The notes below the pieces were generated by a model. It had not been told where the DNA came from and did not search any database. It worked only from the letters and a program-made list of their open reading frames with translations. Of a DNA stretch of 32,533 bases, positions 26,075 to 32,533 are shown piece after piece. The position numbers and the translations under genes are program-made. How positions within the stretch are numbered: the stretch's first letter is position 1; every line of letters starts with the position of its first letter. The stretch comes from Chitinophagaceae bacterium (GTDB lineage: Bacteria > Bacteroidota > Bacteroidia > Chitinophagales > Chitinophagaceae). The stretch is from positions 1-32,533 of the forward strand of contig JACCYQ010000124.1 of assembly GCA_013696395.1 (NCBI GenBank), written 5' to 3'.

Positions 26075-27568
26075 TTATTTTCTCCAAATTTTATTACGAA
26101 CAATTTCATACAGCGGTATAATATCAGGTGATATTTTTAACCAATAAGCTGTAGGCAGGTAAAGAATTATAAATACAGCACTTCTGAATATGATACCCAT
26201 CCAGTTTTCCATGTTTTTGAAAAGAAAATAAGCAATTGCAAAAATGATAATTGCATGGACCAGTGCAATGATTGTTTTATGTGTAAAAGGCTGCATCTGG
26301 AATTTATTCCATAAAAAATAAATCCGAATACTGTTATAAATAATGTATGACCCTAATCCCGACCAGGCGGCACCGATTATACCATATTCTTTTACAAGAA
26401 TTATATTCAGGGGTACAGCAATTACCAATAATATCATTCCGCTGATAAAATCAAATCGCCAGTATGTTGATGTGCCAATGATCTGGCCGTTAACGCCGCT
26501 GCCCATATCCACAATATTTCTTAATCCTAAAAAAAATACAACCCATTTTCCCTGTTCATAGATTGGATTCAAGTTTAAGGAACGCACTAAATCATTATAG
26601 TTTAACCAGATCAGGCTGAAAGCAAACAAAGAAATCAATAACAGGTTAATGCTGGAGCGGGTATATATCCTTTTGATCGTAACAAAATCTTTATCCTTCC
26701 AGGCACGGCTTAGTACGGGAATACTTATGGATATCATACTTCGTTGCGGAACTTGTAAAACATTGGCTACGTAAGTACCGAAATCAAAAACCGCTGCATA
26801 TCTCAATCCCCTGAAACTGGCAATAGCGGCAATATCTATGCTCTGTGCAGTTATATTGATCACAGATCCACCATACACAAATCCCATTAATGTAAATATC
26901 TTTTTCTTGAATTTTTTTGTTACCCGGCTTACCTCCGTCACGATATTTAATTTCTTCATCCGGATGATATAGAAAAGCAATCCGAAAAAACTGACAGCAT
27001 ATAATAAAGAAAACAGCCGTATAAAAAGATCAAAATTTTTGCCGGTTAAAATGAATACAATAATGAGAAGGGTTGTGGAAACACGGAACCCCGCTTCTTT
27101 TAAAAAATTAGGGATAATCGTTTTTTGAAGGCTCCAGGCATAGGATTCAAGAATAGAGAAAAAAAGCAGGAAAAAAGTGAATGGGAATATCCAATAATAA
27201 TAACGGACGATCATTGGTGAATTGGCAATGAATTTCCGGACAACCAGTGGTTCAAAAATGATAGCACCGGTAATAGTCAGAATAAAACCCAGTGTGGCTG
27301 TTAAAAGTGAAAGAGTAAGCAGATCATTCTTATTATCAGGTAGATTGTCTTTATAATATGGATAAAATTTGTAAATGACAGCTGATAATCCAAAACCTGC
27401 AAAACCATAAAAAAATTGCCCAATAACGATAATCGCTCTTGTTAGCCCATATTCTTCAGGGGTAAATATGCCTTGCCTTGTAAAGAGGTAAGTATTTAAA
27501 GCACCAAATGCAAAACCCACATAAATCAACAAAGATGAAATAATGGTTTGCCTCCTGATGTTGCTCAT
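26075..27568 (-). CDS. Polysaccharide flippase, Wzx/MOP-like membrane protein
   Basis: Predicted lipid-linked oligosaccharide flippase or O-antigen/teichoic-type exporter of the MOP superfamily. Seen: 497 residues, about 12-14 membrane helices, opening RRQTIISSLLIYVGFAFGALNTYLF as in the polysaccharide biosynthesis protein family, VLQVPQRSMISISIPVLSRAWKD in the middle (about residues 273-295), and a C-terminal half with paired helices and an IGAAWSGLGSYIIYN segment. It lies 49 bp downstream of the M1 peptidase gene on the same strand, and a near-consensus TATCTTTA box precedes its ATG. It is convergent with the NlpC/P60 gene (29 bp apart). The transported glycan is unknown. It sits more than 20 kb from the glycosyltransferases at the left edge. 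Confidence 0.88.
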   Translation of the reverse strand: MSNIRRQTIISSLLIYVGFAFGALNTYLFTRQGIFTPEEYGLTRAIIVIGQFFYGFAGFGLSAVIYKFYPYYKDNLPDNKNDLLTLSLLTATLGFILTITGAIIFEPLVVRKFIANSPMIVRYYYWIFPFTFFLLFFSILESYAWSLQKTIIPNFLKEAGFRVSTTLLIIVFILTGKNFDLFIRLFSLLYAVSFFGLLFYIIRMKKLNIVTEVSRVTKKFKKKIFTLMGFVYGGSVINITAQSIDIAAIASFRGLRYAAVFDFGTYVANVLQVPQRSMISISIPVLSRAWKDKDFVTIKRIYTRSSINLLLISLFAFSLIWLNYNDLVRSLNLNPIYEQGKWVVFFLGLRNIVDMGSGVNGQIIGTSTYWRFDFISGMILLVIAVPLNIILVKEYGIIGAAWSGLGSYIIYNSIRIYFLWNKFQMQPFTHKTIIALVHAIIIFAIAYFLFKNMENWMGIIFRSAVFIILYLPTAYWLKISPDIIPLYEIVRNKIWRK

Positions 27569-27617
27569 GTAATAAAGATAGGGAAAGGTTTAATGACTGG
27601 TAATAGGGGTGTCGTCG

Positions 27618-29297
27618 TTATTTTTTTTGTTTTACCTGGATATAAAAATTCTGATCAACTTTGAATTTTTCACCGTCATAATCAGCACCGGCATCCATTA
27701 CCTGCCAGGATGATGAAGGAGTCAGCCAGGTTTCTTTTCCTGTATCTACTTTAATTTTTAAATTAAAATCTTTAACGGTATTGACCCAACGATATTTTAT
27801 TTTTTGTTTTTCAATTTTATATTCTAAAACCGGGACATCAGTTGTTCTTAGATATTGATCAAAAATTTTTGAAAAATCAATACCCGATTTTTTAATAATG
27901 AATTTTTCAATTTCAGCGCTGCTAACGGTTTGGTGATAAAATGTTTTATTTAGATTGCGGGTAATACTTTTAAATAAAGTATCATCATTGATAATCTGTC
28001 TTATCAAATGTACCAGGTTCGATCCTTTATAATACATATCGCCGCTGCCTTCCTGGTGAACATTATATGCAGCGATGATTGGTTTATCATTATTAATTAA
28101 TAACCTGATTCCCTGCACATATTCATTCGCTGCTTTTTTGCCAAACAAGCATTCTGTTAATAGTGTTTCTGAATAGCTTGTAAATCCTTCATGTACCCAC
28201 ATATCAGCAATATCCCGGGTTGTAATATTATTTCCAAACCATTCATGACCGCTTTCATGTACTAAAATAAAATCCCAATTTTTCCCCCAACCAGTTTGTG
28301 AAAGATCGCGGCCGCGATAGCCATTCATGTATCCATTACCATATGCAATGGCGCTTTGATGTTCCATTCCCAGATGCGGAGATTCAACCAATTTAAATCC
28401 ATCATCATAAAAAGGATAAGGGCCAAACCAGTTTTCAAAACAATTCAACATGGGTTTAACTTGTTCAAATTGTTTTTCGGCTTTTGATTTGTTATAATCC
28501 AATACCCAATAATTTAATGAAAGATTTTTCCCTGTTTCACCTGTATAATCATCTTCAATTTGTACATAACTACCAATATATGGAACGATATTATAATTGT
28601 TAATGGGATTTTTTACATCCCAAACCCATGTGATCGTTTGATCGTCATGAATAATTTTTTCTTTCAGTTTACCATTTCCAACTGCCACCAAATCCTTTTC
28701 TGAGCGAATAGATAATGTAGCGCCCAAGTCAGGTTCATCACTTTGATGATCCTTGCAAGGATACCAAACACTGGCACCCAACCCCTGGCAGGCAACACTC
28801 ATCCATGGCCTGTTTTGTTCGTCTTTTTCCCAGATCCAACCGCCATCCCATGGTGGGTTTAAAGCTTCTTTTGGAATGCCATGAAAACTGATTTTGAGGG
28901 TATGCCTGCTTCCTTTTTTGAAAGCTGGTGTCTGTATGAAATGAAAATTTTTACTGAGATCTGAAGTATATGCGGGTTTTTTGTCTACGAATATTTCATC
29001 AATCCAGATGGAATCAATCAGCATTGGATATTGCAAATCTATTTGCATGGGTAAATCAGATTCTTCAAGTATCTGGAAGGAAATAATATTTTTACCTTTT
29101 ATTGTTTTTGATGCAAAGTCAGGTTCAACGGTGATGTTATAATGCAAAACATCCCACCATGCTCTTTCGGGAGTAATGCTTCCGCGTAAAGTATCCTGTT
29201 TGCTGAATACATTTTTTTGGTGAAGAGGCTGGCTGCAACCCGCCTGGAAAAAACAAATCAATACAGCTGTCAATAATATATTTACAAATTGTTTCAA
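27618..29297 (-). CDS. M1 family aminopeptidase lipoprotein
   Basis: Zinc aminopeptidase (gluzincin), probably anchored in the envelope. Seen: a lipoprotein signal with FFQAGC (Cys21), an N-terminal beta-saddle domain, the exopeptidase substrate motif GMEHQSAIAYG (a GxMEN variant with His replacing Asn), and the zinc site HESGH-X18-E starting near residue 346 (HESGHEWFGNNITTRDIADMWVHEGF). The tyrosine region SYSE is also present. The C-terminal region is short: at 559 residues it lacks the long helical ERAP-like fourth domain found in PepN. The start is TTG (context CATTG); no ATG is suitable. It probably forms an operon with the flippase gene downstream. Confidence 0.92.
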   Translation of the reverse strand: MKQFVNILLTAVLICFFQAGCSQPLHQKNVFSKQDTLRGSITPERAWWDVLHYNITVEPDFASKTIKGKNIISFQILEESDLPMQIDLQYPMLIDSIWIDEIFVDKKPAYTSDLSKNFHFIQTPAFKKGSRHTLKISFHGIPKEALNPPWDGGWIWEKDEQNRPWMSVACQGLGASVWYPCKDHQSDEPDLGATLSIRSEKDLVAVGNGKLKEKIIHDDQTITWVWDVKNPINNYNIVPYIGSYVQIEDDYTGETGKNLSLNYWVLDYNKSKAEKQFEQVKPMLNCFENWFGPYPFYDDGFKLVESPHLGMEHQSAIAYGNGYMNGYRGRDLSQTGWGKNWDFILVHESGHEWFGNNITTRDIADMWVHEGFTSYSETLLTECLFGKKAANEYVQGIRLLINNDKPIIAAYNVHQEGSGDMYYKGSNLVHLIRQIINDDTLFKSITRNLNKTFYHQTVSSAEIEKFIIKKSGIDFSKIFDQYLRTTDVPVLEYKIEKQKIKYRWVNTVKDFNLKIKVDTGKETWLTPSSSWQVMDAGADYDGEKFKVDQNFYIQVKQKK

Positions 29298-29369
29298 TGA
29301 CTTTATTATTTATAAATACTGGTTGATAAATAAATTTTTCCTGAAAATGATGAGCTAATGTATTAAATA

Positions 29370-29397
29370 AAAAAATCCCCGGCTGCAGTTGCCGGGG
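29370..29397 (-). terminator. Rho-independent terminator downstream of msrA
   Basis: Stem CCCCGGC (29377-29383) with GCCGGGG (29391-29397), a 7-base loop, and on the minus strand a run of T after the stem (complement of 29369-29375). It lies 18 bases after the msrA stop. Confidence 0.88.
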
Positions 29398-29415
29398 ACT
29401 ATTTTTATTATAAGA

Positions 29416-30078
29416 TTAATGTTTAAGTTTATCCTTAAAGACTTTTCTGAATTTATCGAGTTTTGGTCTTATTACCATTGCACAGTATGGGTTGGTGTTT
29501 TTATTAAGTTCATAATATTCCTGGTGATAATTTTCCGCAATAAAAAATGTGGATGCAGAAGCAATCTCTGTTACAATGGGAGCGCTGAATGCCCCGCTTT
29601 TATCCAGTTCTTTTTTATAATTTTCTGCTTTTTGTTTTTGTTCATCAGTATGATAGAAAATAACGCTTCTATATTGTGTTCCAATATCCGCACCTTGCCT
29701 GTTTAGCGTGGTAGGATCATGTACCTGCCAGAATATTTCAAGCAATTCATCAAAACTTATTTTTTCCGGGTCATAGGTAATTTGAATACATTCTGCATGT
29801 CCGGTTTCACCACCGGTAACTTCTTTGTAAGTAGGATCTTCCGTATCACCGCCGCTATACCCTGAAACTGCTTTTTCCACGCCATTCAATTGGTCAAAAA
29901 GGGCTTCGGTACACCAGAAACAACCGGTGCCAAAAGTGGCAATCTCATATTTAGTTGATGACATATCTGGACCTGCATTTAATGATGATGTAATACTTTT
30001 ACCCGCCGATTCTGTTTGCGCACAGGAGAAAAAACTCCCCAATAGCGTAAATATGGTAATAATGTTTAAAAAAGTCAT
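29416..30078 (-). CDS. msrA: Peptide-methionine (S)-S-oxide reductase MsrA, lipoprotein form
   Basis: Repairs the S-form of oxidised methionine. Seen: the catalytic motif GCFWC (Cys53, Cys56), YSGGDTEDPTYKEVTGGETGHAE as in all MsrA, then QVHDPTTLNRQGADIGTQYRS, and a C-terminal NPYC cysteine that could act in thiol recycling. The N-terminus has a hydrophobic stretch ending FFSC (Cys19), a loose lipobox, then a polar linker. It is therefore probably exported and lipid-anchored rather than cytoplasmic. The length is 220 residues, with the ~45-residue extension relative to plain MsrA explained by the signal and linker. No MsrB is fused or adjacent. It is divergent from mutS2 and has its own terminator. 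Confidence 0.94.
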   Translation of the reverse strand: MTFLNIITIFTLLGSFFSCAQTESAGKSITSSLNAGPDMSSTKYEIATFGTGCFWCTEALFDQLNGVEKAVSGYSGGDTEDPTYKEVTGGETGHAECIQITYDPEKISFDELLEIFWQVHDPTTLNRQGADIGTQYRSVIFYHTDEQKQKAENYKKELDKSGAFSAPIVTEIASASTFFIAENYHQEYYELNKNTNPYCAMVIRPKLDKFRKVFKDKLKH

Positions 30079-30270
30079 ATCATTTCTTTTTTCACTGGCT
30101 TGTTAAAAAGCAAATACGGTGCAAGTTAAGTATGTTTGTTTTGTACATATTGTTAAGGATGATCCTTATGTTTTGCATTTAAGCAATCGTTAACAAGTAT
30201 CATTCACATGGCAATATAACTAAACGTTATAAAAAACGAAATTCGCAGACCAATATATATTCTGTAAAGC

Positions 30271-32376
30271 ATGAAATTATTTCCTGCATCGGCCGCAGTG
30301 CAACTTGAGTTTGAAAAAGTTAAAGATTTACTGGTTAACCATTGCCAGGGAGAATTTGCAAAATCCCGGGCCGGTAATCTACGAATACATACCAAAAAAG
30401 AATTTATTGAAACTGAACTCAGGCAAACATACGAATACCGCCAACTGGCACAACATGGAACTTATTTCCCCAATGATCATGTTTTAAATCTTTCAAAAGA
30501 ATTAAAGCTGCTTGGTATTCCCGGGGCCGTACTAATGGGTAGTGAACTGATCCAGGTTCGGAAACTCGCAGAAAGTACTGAGAAAATATTTCGTTGGTTC
30601 AATGCCGAAAGAAAAATTGCTTATCCGGCATTAGCGCTGGTAATAAAAAACACTGTTTACGAAAAAAAAATATTGGAATTGATCCACGATGTGATCGATG
30701 ATATTGGACAGGTTGTGGACAGTGCTTCACCGGAATTACGCAATATCCGGATGGGACTTTATAAAAAGCGGAACGATTTGCGGCGGATGTTTGACAAGTT
30801 GATTGGCAAATTAAACAAGCAAGGTTACCTGGCCGATATAGAAGAAAGTTTCATGAATGGTCGACGGGTAATGGCAGTTTTTGCCGAACAGAAAAGAATG
30901 GTAAAGGGAATTTTACATGGGGAAAGCGATAGCCGGAAAACCACTTTTATTGAGCCCGAAGAAACAATAGAACTCAATAATGATATATTTGAACTGGAAA
31001 ATGAGGAACGTAAAGAAGTTTACCGGTTGCTTAGGGAATTGACTAGAAAATTATCCGCATTTGCAAACTTACTTCATGGTTGGCATGCTGTAATCGGTGA
31101 ATATGATTTTATAAATGCCAAAGCAAAACTGGCTCTTGAAATAAATGGTGATTTTCCATTACTGACCGATACGGCACACGTGCAGCTGGTTAATGCGTGT
31201 CACCCTTTACTTTATTTATACAATCGTAAACTGGGTAAAAAAACATTACCCATTACCGTTACCCTGGATGATAAAAAACGCATTCTCCTTATAAGTGGTC
31301 CCAATGCAGGCGGTAAAACGGTTACTTTAAAAACAGTTGGCTTGCTGCAAATGATGGTCCAGAGCGGTTTACTGGTGCCTGTGCATCCTTCTTCCATGTT
31401 CGGTATATTTAAACAACTGATGATTCACATTGGGGATACGCAAAGCCTGGAATTTGAACTGAGTACATACAGCAGTCATCTGTTGAATATGAAGCATTTT
31501 ATGGAAAATGCAAATGGAAGAACATTATTTTTTATTGATGAATTGGGAAGTGGGAGTGATCCGAATTTAGGTGGAGCATTTGCCGAAGTTATATTGGAAG
31601 AACTGGCCCGTAAACACGCTTATGGTATCGTAACTACGCACTACCTGAACCTGAAAGTAATGGCCAATAAAACGCCGGGTATCATTAATGGAGCCATGGC
31701 TTTTGATGAAAAAAATCTTTTACCGCTTTATAAACTGGTGGTGGGTAAGCCAGGCAGTTCCTATACATTTTCAATTGCGGAAAGAATCGGTTTACCACCA
31801 GCTTTGATCAGCCGGGCCAGGAAAATGGTTGATGAAGAACATTTCAGCCTGGATAAATTATTAAATAAAACGGAACAGGATCTCGATTTGATTGAAACAC
31901 AAAAAAAAGAATTAAGCCTGTTGTTAAAAAAGAATGAGGAACTAAAATCTGAATTAGAAAAAACGCTGGATAAGGAAAAACATCGTCAACAAGTGGAAAT
32001 ATTAAAACAACAAAATAAATTCAAAGAAGATCAATTGGCATACCTAAAGGATATGGAGCGAAAATTGAAGCAATTGACCGTTGTGTGGAGAAAGGAAGAA
32101 AATAAACAAAAGGTGATCAGGGAAATGGAGAATCTTTTGTTCAAGAAGAATGATCAAAAGAAAGTGAGCCGCATGCAAAAGAAATTGGATTCTAAATTTG
32201 AAGAAGTGGGCGGAGAAATTAAAATTGGCGACCAGGTAAAAATGAAACGCAATCACCAGGTTGGCGAAGTAATTGAATTAAGAGGGAAGAGGGCGATAGT
32301 TAAAATTGGATTATTACCTATGCAGGTTGAAATGAAGGATTTGGTAGTGGTGAAGGCAAAAGAAAAAGAAACCTGA
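30271..32376 (+). CDS. mutS2: MutS2-type ATPase lacking the C-terminal Smr nuclease domain
   Basis: MutS2 proteins act in recombination control or in rescue of collided ribosomes. Seen: the N-terminal MutS core and clamp (about residues 1-310), the ATPase with Walker A GPNAGGKT (343-350), then a Walker B region FFIDELGSGSDPNLGG, and the switch TTHYLNLK. A long charged coiled coil (about 520-640) follows, then a KOW-like beta segment (GDQVKMKRNHQVGEVIELRG, near 650-670). The protein then ends, 701 residues in total, where canonical MutS2 continues with a Smr domain (LDLR and HGxG). No Smr sequence appears in any frame after the stop, which is followed by a strong terminator. The start is ATG. 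Confidence 0.93.
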   Translation: MKLFPASAAVQLEFEKVKDLLVNHCQGEFAKSRAGNLRIHTKKEFIETELRQTYEYRQLAQHGTYFPNDHVLNLSKELKLLGIPGAVLMGSELIQVRKLAESTEKIFRWFNAERKIAYPALALVIKNTVYEKKILELIHDVIDDIGQVVDSASPELRNIRMGLYKKRNDLRRMFDKLIGKLNKQGYLADIEESFMNGRRVMAVFAEQKRMVKGILHGESDSRKTTFIEPEETIELNNDIFELENEERKEVYRLLRELTRKLSAFANLLHGWHAVIGEYDFINAKAKLALEINGDFPLLTDTAHVQLVNACHPLLYLYNRKLGKKTLPITVTLDDKKRILLISGPNAGGKTVTLKTVGLLQMMVQSGLLVPVHPSSMFGIFKQLMIHIGDTQSLEFELSTYSSHLLNMKHFMENANGRTLFFIDELGSGSDPNLGGAFAEVILEELARKHAYGIVTTHYLNLKVMANKTPGIINGAMAFDEKNLLPLYKLVVGKPGSSYTFSIAERIGLPPALISRARKMVDEEHFSLDKLLNKTEQDLDLIETQKKELSLLLKKNEELKSELEKTLDKEKHRQQVEILKQQNKFKEDQLAYLKDMERKLKQLTVVWRKEENKQKVIREMENLLFKKNDQKKVSRMQKKLDSKFEEVGGEIKIGDQVKMKRNHQVGEVIELRGKRAIVKIGLLPMQVEMKDLVVVKAKEKET

Positions 32377-32412
32377 GCACTAAATTTTAATTTGAAATAA
32401 TGATGAATAAAA

Positions 32413-32442
32413 TAAAGCGAAGCCTTACGGGGCTTCGCTTTA
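32413..32442. terminator. Bidirectional rho-independent terminator
   Basis: Perfect 12-bp inverted repeat TAAAGCGAAGCC (32413-32424) and GGCTTCGCTTTA (32431-32442), loop of 6. A T-rich stretch follows on both strands. It separates mutS2 from a convergent gene tail. Confidence 0.85.
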
Positions 32443-32474
32443 CATTTTAATGGATTTAGTAAGTAAAATCGATC

Positions 32475-32533
32475 TTATACGTTAGAATGAATATAATTTT
32501 CCAATTGATGAATGGTTTCAGCCTGCTCTAAAA
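32475..32533 (-). CDS. C-terminal tail of an unidentified protein (partial)
   Basis: On the minus strand one frame is open from the window edge and ends in LEQAETIHQLENYIHSNV, then TAA; the other two frames stop almost at once. Its position just beyond a bidirectional terminator suits the end of a convergent gene. The amphipathic tail carries no diagnostic motif. Confidence 0.4.
   Translation of the reverse strand, partial: LEQAETIHQLENYIHSNV

Noticed and set aside
32413-32442. The 12-bp palindrome as a mobile REP-type repeat
   Set aside because: It occurs once in the window, sits between convergent gene ends and has T-rich flanks, so a terminator explains it better.
1-32533. CRISPR arrays, insertion sequences, prophage, toxin-antitoxin or defence genes
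   Set aside because: No regularly spaced repeats, transposase or integrase motifs, or defence-type domains were seen; gene content is housekeeping and envelope.

Overview
The window reads as ordinary chromosomal DNA from a Bacteroidota bacterium, most likely from the Chitinophagaceae/Chitinophagales. Supporting signs are a secreted metalloprotease with a C-terminal type IX secretion (T9SS) sorting domain, many lipoproteins with Bacteroidota-style lipoboxes, an HU/CCDC81-like membrane protein with a SPOR-like tail, MqnE of the futalosine menaquinone route, AT-rich composition, near absence of Shine-Dalgarno sequences, and several exact TAnnTTTG boxes (the Bacteroidota -7 element) close to start codons. 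The genus assignment is inference; no rRNA or marker phylogeny was run.

Layout. 1-4.6 kb: end of a cell-surface polysaccharide locus, with a gene tail, a GT2 glycosyltransferase (+), and a convergent YfhO-like membrane protein/GT4 glycosyltransferase pair (-) coupled by an ATGA overlap. 4.65-5.8 kb: a small membrane protein overlapping a queuosine-precursor transporter. 5.8-9.0 kb (-): Nudix hydrolase, CorA-type Mg2+ channel, DapF and a nucleoside phosphorylase. 9.08-9.18 kb: tRNA-Cys(GCA) with its terminator. 9.2-12.6 kb: HU/SPOR-like protein (-), a small membrane protein, an FKBP lipoprotein and a one-chain iron-sulfur L-serine dehydratase (+). 12.7-15.2 kb: a DUF5995 protein, a homocysteine methyltransferase whose 5' end is frameshifted, and two gene-poor stretches. 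15.2-21.4 kb (-): MqnE, the large T9SS-exported M43 protease, a CNT nucleoside permease and thioredoxin. 21.5-25.2 kb (-): DNA polymerase III alpha. 25.3-30.1 kb: NlpC/P60 lipoprotein (+), Wzx-like flippase, M1 aminopeptidase lipoprotein and MsrA lipoprotein (-). 30.3-32.4 kb: MutS2 without a Smr domain (+), a strong 12-bp-stem terminator, and the tail of one more gene (-).

Most genes are housekeeping (replication, lysine/peptidoglycan precursor, menaquinone, serine and nucleoside metabolism, redox repair) interleaved with envelope functions. I see no CRISPR array, prophage, transposase, integrase, toxin-antitoxin or defence cassette, and no convincing new multi-gene system. The items most worth a second look are the broken 5' end of the homocysteine methyltransferase, the Smr-less MutS2, the C-terminal cysteine of the serine dehydratase, the HU-domain/membrane/SPOR-like protein, the orphan 13.45-13.91 kb stretch, and the unusually frequent TTG starts.
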